Shown: piece by piece, positions 46,401 through 56,447 of the stretch
Numbering within the stretch: the stretch's first letter is position 1
How the letters are laid out: every line of letters begins with the position of its first letter
NCBI RefSeq assembly: GCF_029784155.1
Contig: NC_073691.1
Span: forward strand, 26,951,976-27,015,975
Origin: Uranotaenia lowii
Lineage: Eukaryota; Arthropoda; Insecta; Diptera; Culicidae
Reading direction: 5' to 3'
DNA: 64,000 bases
Made by a program: the position numbers and the translations under genes
Notes under the pieces: model-generated
The model's input: only the letters and a program-made list of their open reading frames with translations
Database searches by the model: none
What the model was told of the DNA's origin: nothing

Positions 46401-47675
46401 CAGGGTCCGGTAATTAAAGTACTACATTGAAATAAACATATAAATTGATCAAAACAACAACTTTTTATTTCAAACCCATTCAATTTCTCTTGAAAAACAA
46501 TTACTTTTTCAAATTTCACTGGCAAAGTTCGACTTGTTCGCCCTTGAGTTTAACCACTCGCCGCAGACGGTCGAGGAACGCATCGTATGAGGTCCGCAGG
46601 AGTTCTTGTGGTATTTTATCCCAGGCTGCCACGAGATGTCGCTTCAGGACCTCCACACCTTCATGTTTCTTAGAACAGACTTCGGCCTCCAATATACTCC
46701 AAACAGTGAAGTCCATAGGGTTTAGGTCTGGCGAACTGGCCCTGGAAAATGATGCGCAATCCAAAGTTGGGTTTTCTTCGCTTTGTTAACCGGCGCAGAA
46801 ATCCAATCCTTGGAAAAAAAAATGTCGGCGTGCCCACGGTTCGACGACATTCTGTAGAACTAGTATGTATTTTGGTTGATCTTCTCTTCAGGGACAAAAA
46901 CCAGCGGAGTCCAGACCATCACGGGTAATTCCGGCCCAAACCATCACCCATGCTGGTTTTCTGTCGCCGGGTGGCCGTCCGCAAGTCGGCATGGCTTCGT
47001 GATCTGTCTGGCAACCAAACTCTGTCGTTCTGCTTATTCACGAACTGCTGTACGGTGAAGAGTTTCTCGTCAGTAAACACGATATTCTTCAACATTCCTT
47101 ACCTTGCCCTCTTCAGCAGCACCTTCGCTCTTTTTACTCGTTCTTGTTTCTGCTTCACCGTAAGGACTTGAACCTTTTGGATCTTGTAGGGCTTAGTCTG
47201 AAGTTTATCTTTCAGGATTCGACGGAGTATCGATCCGATATGTTGAGATTCTCTGCCAATTTAGTGGCACTACGATGAGGATTTCTCTTAAGGCGCTTCT
47301 TGAGGATCTTCGCCATGGCAGGTGTCACCACAGTAGATCGGCGTCCCCCACCATACCGTTTTTGACACTTCCGGTCTCTAGGTATCTTTTAACTGTACGG
47401 TTTACAAAACTTCTGCACACACTTATATCGGACAGCTCACGAACTATGTCCTTCTGCCGTTTACCAGCTAGGAACAAGGCAACCACAGCGCTACGTTTCT
47501 GTTCAAGATCCATTTTTCCGGATAACACCTGATTACAAAAGTAACACTTACATTTACATCCAATGATAGCTAAGACTTAATGTAAACAAAACGACGAGGG
47601 GTCGTTCAATCCTGTTTCGTGTGTAACGAAATAATTACTGTTGGAGTGATGTAGCTGTTCAATTGCCGAACGCTG
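46401..47675 (-). mobile_element. mariner/Tc1-superfamily element, 1,275 bp, inside the LINE
   Basis: The left end CAGGGTCCGGTAATTAAAG and the reverse-complemented right end CAGCGTTCGGCAATTGAAC form imperfect TIRs. TA is duplicated at both flanks (46399-46400, 47676-47677). Length and orientation are those of a full mariner. Removing it restores the LINE order. Confidence 0.92.
46516..47513 (-). pseudogene. mariner/Tc1-superfamily transposase, frameshifted
   Basis: The minus strand starts M-D-L-E-Q-K-R-S-A-V-V-A-L-F-L-A-G-K (47513), an HTH N terminus, and continues through V-N-R-T-V-K-R-Y. After a frame change it reaches I-V-F-T-D-E-K-L-F-T-V, with the first catalytic aspartate, near 47085. 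The C terminus holds S-P-D-L-N-P-M-D-F-T-V-W-S-I-L-E with the last catalytic aspartate (near 46720) and ends at 46516. Frameshifts near 47340, 47215 and 46800 and an in-frame stop make it inactive. The P-D-L-N-P-M-D ending suits a DDD-type rather than a DDE-type mariner. Confidence 0.9.
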
Positions 47676-47677
47676 TA

Positions 47678-48445
47678 CATTGACTTTGCGAAAGCATTCG
47701 ACCGCATTCCTTATAAAAAAAACTTTTTGGAAAGCTGGAACGTATAGGTTTCCCTGATTGGGCACTTGACTGGATTGCGTCATACCTCAATGACCGTCAT
47801 ACTTTCACGAAAGTCAACAGCCCACATTCGAGAACATTTGCCATCACGTCAGGTGTACCTTAAGGAAGCCATCTCGGACCTCTTCTCTTCATGATCTTTG
47901 TTAACGATCTCAGTGCAATTCTCCAATCCGATACGCTAATGTATGCCGACGATCTGAAGCTTTTTCGAAAGATTGTCAGCACTGTATGCAGGCCAATGCT
48001 AAAAAGTGTAAGACTATCAACTTTACCCGTTCACGAAACATGATCAGCTTCAGACTGCCAACTATCAGGTTTCTGCTTGGAGAATGTAAAGTCTATTCTT
48101 AACCTGGGAGTGAATTGCAGACATACCTTCTCCGAATGATTGCGCTTACCTCTGCAAAGGGATTTGTTGCACACGAGTTTCTGCGCCAGAACATCGAAGG
48201 TTTCGACGACGTATACGCACTGAAAGCCATTTATTGTTTGTCGGTTCGTAGCATCCTGGAATATGCCGTCCAGGTGTAGGCTCCTACTCAGGGTTCACAC
48301 TGCAACCGCCTAGAACGAGTTCAACGTAGTTTCATGAGATACGCTCTACGCCTTCTCCCGTGGAACGAACCGCTCCGACTTCCGCCGTATGAGCAAAGAT
48401 GTGCCCTGATATCCCTAGCAAACATTAAATCGTATCAGAAATGAT
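47678..48445 (+). pseudogene. LINE reverse transcriptase, 3' part of the split copy
   Basis: The sequence resumes with I-D-F-A-K-A-F-D-R-I-P, L-D-W-I-A-S-Y-L-N-D-R, S-G-V-P then a TAA in place of the usual Gln, G-S-H-L-G-P-L-L-F, and Y-A-D-D-L-K-L-F at 47943-47966. Further degraded fragments run to 48445. Several stops and frame changes occur, and no 3' tail is recognised. Confidence 0.88.
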
Positions 48446-48459
48446 AACGTAAGTCGTTC

Positions 48460-48790
48460 ACAATGGTGTTGTGAATCGCAATTCAAACTGCATAGTGAAA
48501 AGATCGTATAAAATGTCGTCTGAAGTCAACCGGATAAATTTTGAAATGATTTTGCTCCCGCGCGGGCTGCAATTGAGAGAATCATCGTCATGTTCTCTCT
48601 GCAACCAGCAATGCATATAAGTCAGATGGAAATAGAATAATATTGACCAGCGAGAAAACTGGAAAATATTGCCGCTGGCAACGATTAGAAAACTTGAGAG
48701 CAAAATTTTGCGCTCTCTTTCTGTTTAGGCGAAGTGGACTGTATTTTTCTGGAGAAAGGAAACGCACTGGTTTCTAACTTAAAGGTGTTC
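48460..48790. other. non-coding sequence, probably part of the LTR-like insertion
   Basis: More complex than its AT-rich neighbours. No coding potential. It may be U5 or internal leader of the LTR-like segment to its right. Confidence 0.35.
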
Positions 48791-48794
48791 ACTA

Positions 48795-49115
48795 TTTATT
48801 CGTAACATACAATTTGGTAGGTATTTACACTTAATTTGATTGTTCAATTGAGGTTATCACAACTCTTAACTAGGCGGAAATGTTCTTAATTTCGGATTTT
48901 GACAACGCGCACGGAATCTTAAACTTAACTAACTCGCCTCGCCACGTGAGGCTCTTTATATAAGCGCTTCGAATGTTCTGGAATGATCGGGACGCTAAGA
49001 TCCGAATAATACAGTTTGATCTCGAACCTTCTGATTTGTAGAATCCCAGAACATTCTAAAGCACGTGGAAGGAAAATCTGGATTAATGTGGAACAATTTG
49101 TACAGGAATATTCTG
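48795..49115 (-). promoter_or_regulatory. LTR-like promoter segment with four heat-shock-element dimers
   Basis: On the minus strand a TATATAAAG box (48953-48961) is followed about 155 nt later by AATAAA (48795-48800), the spacing seen in U3-R-U5 of an LTR. Upstream of the TATA box are four GAAnnTTC heat-shock dimers (48971-48978, 49024-49031, 49049-49056, 49106-49113). The first extends to a perfect three-unit site, GAATGTTCTGGAA. LTR ends and target duplication were not identified, so this could also be a host or pseudo promoter. Confidence 0.45.
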
Positions 49116-49453
49116 GATCAATAATATTCTTCAAGCTGATGTAAAATTGGCTTGAACACTTTCATTCTTTCGATAGGTACGAATAAGGTGTCGGATATCG
49201 CTCAATTTGTGTACCTAAATGGTTTTCGTCGCTTTTGAAAGAAATGAAATTTATGTATGTATATTGCATCCACTTTGGTAGGTAAATGCTGTTTTTTCAT
49301 CTTTCACACGATCATTCTATAATTTAAATGGAACGCATATCGAAACCAAATAATAATATAGCTACAAACATGTTTGCTGGGCTTCCATATATCAAAGAAT
49401 GAAATGAGCCGTTTAATTAAATATTTTTGGCATAAAATAACAACTAGGGTAAT
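49116..49453. other. AT-rich DNA, nothing recognised
   Basis: No gene or repeat seen. Confidence 0.5.
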
Positions 49454-49875
49454 ATTGCCAGAATTTTTTTAGCACATATCCGGGCCGGACAAACCGGGCA
49501 ATTTTTTTTATAAAAACCTGGCAAAATCCGGGCATTCGATTTCAAATTAACGACTATAAATCCAGACAATATCCGGGCAAATTTTCTCAAAACTCAGAAA
49601 TTCCTCAAGAAAAAAAAGTGAAAAAAAAATTTCATCAAAACTCATCGATAGATTTTGAACCGAATTTAAGTGTTCAAAAAAACCTTTCATGATTATTTTT
49701 ATAAAACTTGCTCAGAAAAAATCGTTTTTGTGGTGTTTGTTGTTTTTTTTTGTGTGTTTAATTTGCCAAATAAAGTGAATAAATCCCGGGCAACCGGACC
49801 GGGCCGGACTGTTCTCAAATTGAGTATCAAATATCCGGGCAAACCCGGATAGAACCGGGCAATCTGGCAACCTTA
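49454..49875. mobile_element. CCGGGCAA-type MITE, copy B
   Basis: Same orientation and landmarks as copy A (19964-20431), with ends ATTGCCAGAATTTTTTT and GGGCAATCTGGCAACCTTA. This copy keeps more of the repeated CCGGGC words (GGGCCGGACAAACCGGGCAA near the left end), so it is probably closer to the family consensus. Confidence 0.78.
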
Positions 49876-51915
49876 AACTGGGGTGATTTGCCAATCAGTG
49901 CACAGCTAAGCACATGAATTATGGTTATTATTTTAGTCATTTCAACCGAATTTGCTCGATTTTTTTTGTCGATTGTATCCATGAAAGTCTGGTCTACAAG
50001 ATCCAAAAGTTTAAATGTTCGAAAAAAATTTAAAAAATCAATAAAACCAGGTTGTCTGTACCCAATAATTGCACAGGCAAATTTGATTAGGGAACTGATA
50101 TTTGGCATGAAAGCTTATTATGTGAACTTCTAGTTCAAATGCAATATACTTTGGAGACGGCCCCTTTTGAAGGGGGTCGTCCATACAAACCATCCGATGC
50201 CCAATGGGAAAATTGGACCCGAAATCCCAAAAAAAATCAAAGCCGCCGTTTTGAGAGCCTGCCATTGAAGATAATATTACGTGAAATTTTCTCTTTAGTT
50301 CAAATCTGTCGTCAGATTTGACCAGAGCAATCTGATTGGAGTGTTATTTGATCTTTTCTACCCAGTAATGCGTTTTTTTTCTTATATGTCCTAACAGCAT
50401 GAAATTCTGAGTCACTGAAATCCTATGAAACGGACTCAAAGGCACTTTAATTCTTTAAATATTTTAAAGAGGACTATATACTTATAAGTAGTTTATAGGA
50501 CGCTATCTGTTATGCCCCTCTTTACCCCTGTGAAAAAATGTCATTTTATAGAATTATTGCTTTATGTCTCCCTTGAAAAATGATCGATTAGAACATTCTG
50601 AATATCAATTTTAAGCTTAAGAATGCACTCAACAACGCTTAAAGTTTCAGATCGTTTGACTGATTTATGTTCAAGATATGCAGTTTATAAAAGAATTTTT
50701 TTTTTCAAAAAGTTGATTCATTAAAATTCTTCTATCACGAATGTAGGATTATTTGTAATGAACTCGACCTTTTTATTAGATTGATGTTTAGAAACTCAAT
50801 GTCCTGAGTTTTCAAGGTTTTTTTTTGTTGAAATGACCTTATTTTCCCTGAATTTTTTACAAAGAAAAAAAACTGGCAGAAGTCCGGGCAATGGATTTCA
50901 AAATATCCATCCAAAAACCTGGGCCTATAGAAGTAAATCCGAACAAGCATTTCACTTTAAATAAAACTGAAATTAAACGTGAAAAATAAAATAAAAATAA
51001 TTTTTATCAACGTACAACAGCGGCATTAAATTTTAACTTTAAAATACCAAAAAAGGTTTGCAAATTTATTTCAATGGAACAAGCTACAAAACTTTTTGTA
51101 ACTAAACCCAAATATCATAAACTATGTAAAATAGATTCGAGTTTTTCGTTAAGATTCTGCCGATATTGTGGATGGATCCGGACAACATCCGGACTTTTTC
51201 TGAGGGGAAAACAGTGAAATTACTAAAATTACAAGTTTAACGCAGTTATCCACTAATTTAGCGAAATAGCCATATCATATAAGGAGACCATTCGAGTTTT
51301 TATTGGTTTAATGTAATCAATTAATTGTCACATCTAATCAAGTGTATAAGGTATGCGGCCAGCTAGGAATAAATCCTATATTTTTTCTAGTCCTGTATGG
51401 ATTGATTTTTTTCTCTTCAAAATAATGGTGTTGATTTTTTTCAACAAACGTTTCGTAAAGGATAATGATACAAAAAAATGTTTTATTCTGACGTTAAACC
51501 TTATTTTCTGTTGAAGGAGTCTTAAGGTTTCAGTAAACAATCAGCACAAAAACGGCGCGAAAATAAGAAAAAGTAAAATAGTCATAAGACGCATATTTTA
51601 CAGTAGAAAACACCGTAAAGAGCCTTATTTCATCAGAAAACACTCTACTTAACTTGATCCAGTATTAATTTTGAAAAAAAAAAACGAGAGATGGCTGAAA
51701 TATTGACAATGTTAGTCATCCTGCGCAACGATGGGGCATAGAACAACGATTGGAAAAAACAACCTAGAAAAATTTGCATCTGTGTTAAAACTTTGTAACT
51801 TTGTTGAGGAGTTAAAAATTCTAAAATTTTTCAATTTTTTTTCATTCTGGAGTACTGATTTGTTGAATATCTGTACCACAGAACATATTTGTTACGATTT
51901 TTTCTGGTAAAAATC
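49876..51915. other. AT-rich DNA with a partial third MITE-like copy
   Basis: At about 50810-51210 phrases such as GGCAGAAGTCCGGGCAATGG and GATCCGGACAACATCCGGAC recall the CCGGGCAA MITE family in degraded form. Nothing else recognised. Confidence 0.45.
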
Positions 51916-51927
51916 TCGTATATCTAT

Positions 51928-52619
51928 TTTTTTTTAACAATTCTTTATTTGAAACGGCTCATACCTTCAGGCTTTAAGGAGCCAAAATCGATTTTGGTTG
52001 TTTACAATTGTTTTCTTAACTTAACACTTTGTGAGACGAGAAAGGAAGATAGAAAGGGAAATATGAAAATAAAAAAGAAATTATAGACGAAGATCAATAG
52101 CTTTTAGAAAAAGGTAGATTTCGAACATGTAGTCCAAATCTAGCACAGCTAGTACATCTCTCACTGGAACATTAGGTGGTTTTCCTCGGGCCCTAAGGGA
52201 GTCTATTAAATTCGTTCTGGCGACAAGATGGACCTCACACGACCAAACAATATGCTCGATGTCATGGTAACCTTGGCCGCAACTACACAAATTGCTGCCA
52301 GCAATGTCAAAACGATAGAGTACCGCGTCTAAGGAACAATGATTGGACATGAGACGGGAAAATATACGAATAAAATCCCGACTCAGGTCCAACCTATTAA
52401 ACCAGGGTTTAAGGCTTACCTTTGGGATAATCGAGTGGAGCCACCGGCCCTGCTCATCCTCGTCCCATTTGCGCTGCCAGTTGACAAGAGAGTTCCCTCG
52501 TACCAAGAAGTAGAATTCGTTGAAGACGATTTCACGTGGATACGTGTCGCCTTCCGTCGCCCCCACCTTTGCCAGAGAGTCTGCCTTCTCATTGCCCACT
52601 ATCGAGCAATGCGAGGGAA
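51928..52619 (-). mobile_element. 5'-truncated LINE insertion with 12-bp target duplication
   Basis: The insertion is flanked by TCGTATATCTAT at 51916-51927 and 52620-52631, a perfect 12-bp target-site duplication. On the minus strand it ends with AATAAAGAATTGTT and a poly(A) run, the hallmark of target-primed reverse transcription. Only the last 692 bp of the element were copied. Confidence 0.95.
52081..52599 (-). pseudogene. LINE ORF2 C terminus (RNase H end and zinc-knuckle tail)
   Basis: The 172-residue open frame starts inside the element at M-G-N-E-K-A-D-S-L-A-K-V-G-A, the end of an RNase H domain. It continues to the C-terminal C-S-C-G-Q-G-Y-H-D-I-E-H-I-V-W-S-C zinc motif found in RNase-H-bearing I- and Jockey-group LINEs. 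It is intact as far as it goes, but 5' truncation removes the endonuclease and reverse transcriptase, so it has no function of its own. Confidence 0.9.
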
Positions 52620-52631
52620 TCGTATATCTAT

Positions 52632-53400
52632 GTTTGAATACATATTTTGAAAATTCTAAATAAGAGAAAGGGGCCTAGTTCGATTGGATTTATTTATTTT
52701 TTTAAATTTGTTTTAAATGTATTTCACCAAAAAATGGTATTGAAACCAAACATTCAAAAAAATTATCATTCCAAAGCACATCAGAAAGCAACCTTATACT
52801 TATTGGCATTGCACTTGAGTTCGATTTCCTGCAGATTAAACTGCACTCAATTACGCTTTTTTAAACTTTGATGGAACTGCGTCAATGATTCATTATTCTG
52901 TTAATACTTCTCATTGTTTTTTTTATGTTCGGTTGTTTACTTTCTTTTTTGCGACAATCGAGAATATTATAGGTTTATACTCATTTTAAGAAACGCTCGA
53001 GCTTCGAGTTTTGAACTTAATCGACCATAAAAGACTCACTTTCCCACTCACAAAATCACTCGTCGAAAGTCTTGATAAGGCTATCATTATATTTAAACCC
53101 CGCTGTTCTTTGTATTCAAAAAAAGCAATTCCAAGCGCCATAAACAAGTGTTTACTGATCCTAATTGATGAGTGATTATTGTGTACTATCTTTATGACAG
53201 TAAGTTCTCTGTTTCATTGCAACTTCTACTCTTACCTCTGTTATAACTTAGATTGTCTTGACAACATGTACAAAAGTAGCTCTAAGTAGTGTCTATTACT
53301 CTTTGATTTTCTTTTGTTTAAGAGGATTCGATATTATTGGAAGAAATAATAAAATAGTGTTTAAAGTTTCCAATCACTCGATCGTGTGATCTCAATGTTT
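52632..53400. other. AT-rich DNA, nothing recognised
   Basis: No gene seen. A minus-strand donor-like AGAG|GTAAGA near 53234 has no ORF behind it. Confidence 0.5.
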
Positions 53401-53695
53401 TTACACGTGCTATCGATGTCCGGAACGATAATTTTCATTTCCTAAATTTTCCCTATCTTTCGGAAAACACCTCAACGCCTCATCGGCAATTCTGGCTCGA
53501 TTAATTTTCAAACCCATTAGCAGACAGCTGTTTGAATTTGTCAAAACGAGACGAGGAGGTTCTATTTTTGATAACTGCCTCTGTTTACCAAACGAAGTGA
53601 AAATGCTCCCCTGAAAACAGGTGATGGCATGGCATAATTTGTTCATTTTGTGATCACCTGTATGTGTGTGGGGGTTCAACTAAAATTACGCCAAA
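53401..53695 (+). promoter_or_regulatory. Chd64: region before the first Chd64 coding exon, with E-boxes
   Basis: The sequence is less AT-rich and non-repetitive. Three E-boxes of the myogenic type lie close together: CAGCTG (53525-53530), CAGGTG (53618-53623) and CACCTG (53655-53660). The ATG follows 35 nt after the last one. It may be a proximal promoter or a 5' UTR. A splice acceptor for a distal leader exon was not pinned down. Confidence 0.4.
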
Positions 53696-53716
53696 ATGAC
53701 GCAACAGAACCCACCG
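53696..53716 (+). CDS. Chd64: Chd64/transgelin, first coding exon
   Basis: The ATG at 53696 in the strong fly context CCAAAATG opens M-T-Q-Q-N-P-P and runs into a CCG|GTAAGA donor in phase 0. That matches the phase-0 acceptor of the CH exon at 55875, and the joined reading M-T-Q-Q-N-P-P-P-R-N-K-E-Q-E-Q has the length and position expected for the variable N terminus of Chd64 proteins. The exon is far too short to find by ORF length; start context, donor and phase together support it. A distal alternative start may exist near 42.97 kb. Confidence 0.72.
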
Positions 53717-54574
53717 GTAAGATTGGCGTGATGAAAGATGGTCGGTTGCAAAGAGAAAAAAAAAATTGAAAACAGAAATCATATGTCATCGGCCCCCGAT
53801 GTTTCTGTCGTAGTCGGAATGGGTTTGGTGATATGTTTTGATGTTTCTAAATGCTGTACTAGAATTATGAAAAATTATGCGAAAGTTTTTATAAACCCAC
53901 CAATTTTATCTAAAGATGATTGAGGGATGAATTGAAAATGTCTTTTTTATCACTCACGTAACTGACTTTCATTTTCAAAAATCTTTGAATTTTATGATAT
54001 TTTCCGTTCTTTTTTGATAAAGTTTTTTTTAATGGGAATTGCCGGTTTGGAAGATAATTTCGGAGCTACTTTCAATTTTTGAGTTTACTTTTAGTTAGAC
54101 CCCATGATAAGTCAAAATTTACATAAATGTGTTTCTTAAAAAAGTTAACAGTTTACGGCCAACTACCGTAAGGCGAAATGACGGGTAAAAATTGACAACG
54201 AAAATTATGATGATCACATGAAAAGCTTGAACCTTCTCAGATATCTACATCGACACTCAAAAAGTATAGCTCACTAGGGCCAAATACAATACGAGTTAAT
54301 TTTGTTTTTGCCAATTATTACATCAGTATTGTTGTCCACCAACTTCCAAACCAACTTTTTTGCCTTTCTCATTCAAGAATGGTCCCACAACCATAACTGA
54401 ACTTAAGTTAGCTAAATAGCCTGTCTCAAGTCACTGTTTGATAAATTATCTTTACTTAATATTTGTTTCCTATTATTTGTTCAATTGAATTATATTTTCG
54501 GTTGAATTCTACCTACCGTAAGCTACGCTTTAACTGTTTACGAAGCTATGACTTATGTAACATTTTCGCACAAA
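53717..54574. other. Chd64 intron 1, first part
   Basis: AT-rich, no gene recognised. A TGTTTCTGTCGTAGTCGG stretch near 53800 is unremarkable. Confidence 0.5.
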
Positions 54575-55692
54575 ACTTGTCCTGTCGCAAGTCGTCTTTG
54601 GTAAGATTGCTGGTGATGTTTTTTTTGTATATTATAGGACAGGATTGCGCCGAGGGTCTTCAGATTTCCCCCAAAATTCAAAATTTGGTTCTTAGACTAC
54701 TATTTTTTTCGAAAGCTGATAAAATTTCAATGTGTTTTGATGTGCTTTTCAGTGATTTCTGATGAAAAATTACAAAGTTATGTTTAATAATTTTAACGAA
54801 AAATTAACCCAAATATCTCGGGAAATTAAACTTTAAAAAATCTGCAAAAAAATCATATGAAGTCGCAAACATAAACCGAAGAAAACCGGATGACCCTCGG
54901 GGCAAATTGTCAGATAATTAAAATAAAAGATAAATGTCACCTGTCGTTAGTAGTTTTATTGATTTACATTTTCAAACTGTTTAACATTTGAGGTGTCTAC
55001 TTGGAGAAAAGGAGGTATAGATAAGCGGATAAAAGGCTTATTTCCAGAAAACACGCGTTTAAGTTGTTTCTTGGAGCTTTTTCACCAATCATACCGGAAT
55101 TGACATGTTGCAAGTTGTATTTGAAGAATTTCTATAGTTTTTCGTTCTGTATAACATCAGTTAGATTTGACCAGTCGCAGGTTGTCTTTCATAAATGTCT
55201 TGCATATCCTTGTCAAACCGACCTCAACTTGACCTGTCGCAAGTCCTGTTACAATGAATTTCTGTGAATGTGATGTGTCTCACGATTTTATCCTTTATGT
55301 CTTGTTGCAAGTCATCTGTTTTTTTATCATCCAAATTTTATTGTTTTATTCATTTTGTAACTTGACTTGACCTGTCGCAAACCATCTTTCCATAATTTTT
55401 ATAAATTTTAAATTCATGAACTATCACACAATCACTTTAAGTTGAACTTGACTTATTGCAAGCCATCTTTGGACCAATTGACAGGATCGTTATCTACCCC
55501 ACAAACCCAACTAGACTTGATTAAGGGATGAATAAATCTAAAGGATAATAATTCCAAAAAAAGCTGGACTTGACATGTTGCAAGTCATTTTTCAGAGACT
55601 TTATGTGGTTGTTATGGAGATTTGAATGAACTTTACCTGTTGAAAGCTACCTTTTTTTATTTTAGTTGATTGGCCTGTTGCAAGTCGTATTC
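54575..55692. repeat. about ten dispersed copies of ACTTGACCTGTCGCAAGTC in Chd64 intron 1
   Basis: Units are at about 54575, 55099, 55165, 55226, 55293, 55365, 55445, 55567, 55629 and 55667, all on the same strand and 40-120 bp apart except where a MITE intrudes. The consensus is ACTTGACCTGTCGCAAGTCATCTTT. ACTTG and CAAGT within each unit are complementary, so each can form a small hairpin with a CCTGTCG-like loop. The text between units is unrelated, unlike an ordinary tandem array. Confidence 0.75.
54640..54930. mobile_element. short MITE related to the foldback element at 31.8-35.2 kb
   Basis: The left end GATTGCGCCGAGGGTCTTCA matches the inner arm at 32330. The right end carries GACCCTCGGGGCAAATTGTC in inverted form. 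The internal words GAAAGCTGATAAAATTTCAA and TTTTGATGTGCT also occur at 34197-34245. At about 290 bp it looks like the basic unit of the larger structure. Confidence 0.7.
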
Positions 55693-55874
55693 ATTTCATT
55701 TCAAAAATTTATTTAAAATATTTAAAATTTATTTAAAAAAAACTAAAATTATTGTCTTTTGGATGTGAAATCAAAATATAGAATAGAAACTTAGAAGATT
55801 GATTTGGTATTAAAATTCAGAATCTGTAGTGTTTTTTTTACTTTATCTAACATTTTCAAACTTTCCACTCCCAG

Positions 55875-56195
55875 CCTCGCAACAAGGAACAGGAACAGGA
55901 AGTCCTGAACTGGATCTCGGAAGTGCTGGGCGAGAAACTCCCCCCGGGTGCCTACGAAGACGTGCTCCGCGATGGTGTCGTCCTGTGCAAGCTGATCAAC
56001 AAGATGGCCCCCGGTTCGGTGAAAAAGATCCAGGAACGGGGCACCAACTTCCAGCTGATGGAAAACATCCAGCGGTTCCAGGCCGCCATCAAGAAGTACG
56101 GCGTCCCGGAGGAGGAAATCTTCCAGACCGCTGATCTCTTCGAACGGCGCAACATTCCCCAGGTGTCGCTGTGCCTGTACTCACTGGCCCGTATT
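55875..56195 (+). CDS. Chd64: Chd64/transgelin, CH-domain exon
   Basis: This 321-nt exon (107 codons, phase 0 to phase 0) lies between CTCCCAG and ATT|GTAAGA. It encodes P-R-N-K-E-Q-E-Q-E-V-L-N-W, W-I-S-E-V-L-G-E-K-L, Y-E-D-V-L-R-D-G-V-V-L-C-K-L-I-N-K, Q-L-M-E-N-I-Q-R-F-Q-A-A, G-V-P-E-E-E-I-F-Q-T-A-D-L-F-E-R-R-N and L-A-R-I, a complete calponin-homology domain (about residues 12-114 of 174). Chd64 is a fly transgelin-like actin-binding protein; in Drosophila it is also reported in juvenile hormone/ecdysone signalling complexes. Unlike the Mp20-like gene, this CH domain is not split by an intron at the S-Q-F-Q position. Codon use is GC-rich against very AT-rich introns. Confidence 0.95.
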
Positions 56196-56264
56196 GTAAG
56201 ATTTTTTTCTATTTGTGGTTAAAATTTTGACAAAGTTTGACGTTTGTTTGTTTTCGTTTTTTAG

Positions 56265-56447
56265 ACCCAAAAGCACCCGGAATACACCGGACCAAGCTTG
56301 GGACCCAAGATGGCCGATAAGAACGAACGTACCTTCACCGAGGAGCAGCTGCGAGCCAACGAGGGGCAGCTAAATTTGCAGATGGGCTTCAACAAGGGAG
56401 CGTCCCAGTCCGGACACGGAGGTTTCGGCAATACGCGCCATATGTAA
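56265..56447 (+). CDS. Chd64: Chd64/transgelin, terminal coding exon
   Basis: This exon starts after a 69-nt intron (acceptor TTTTTTAG) with T-Q-K-H-P-E-Y-T-G-P and ends at TAA (56445-56447) after G-F-G-N-T-R-H-M. It carries one calponin-type repeat (L-N-L-Q-M-G-F-N-K-G-A-S-Q-S-G-H), which strengthens actin binding in this family. The H-M end is diagnostic for the Chd64/transgelin branch, as opposed to the L-L-G-K end of the Mp20 branch. The full predicted protein is 174 residues with the 53.7-kb first exon. Confidence 0.95.
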   Translation, partial: TQKHPEYTGPSLGPKMADKNERTFTEEQLRANEGQLNLQMGFNKGASQSGHGGFGNTRHM

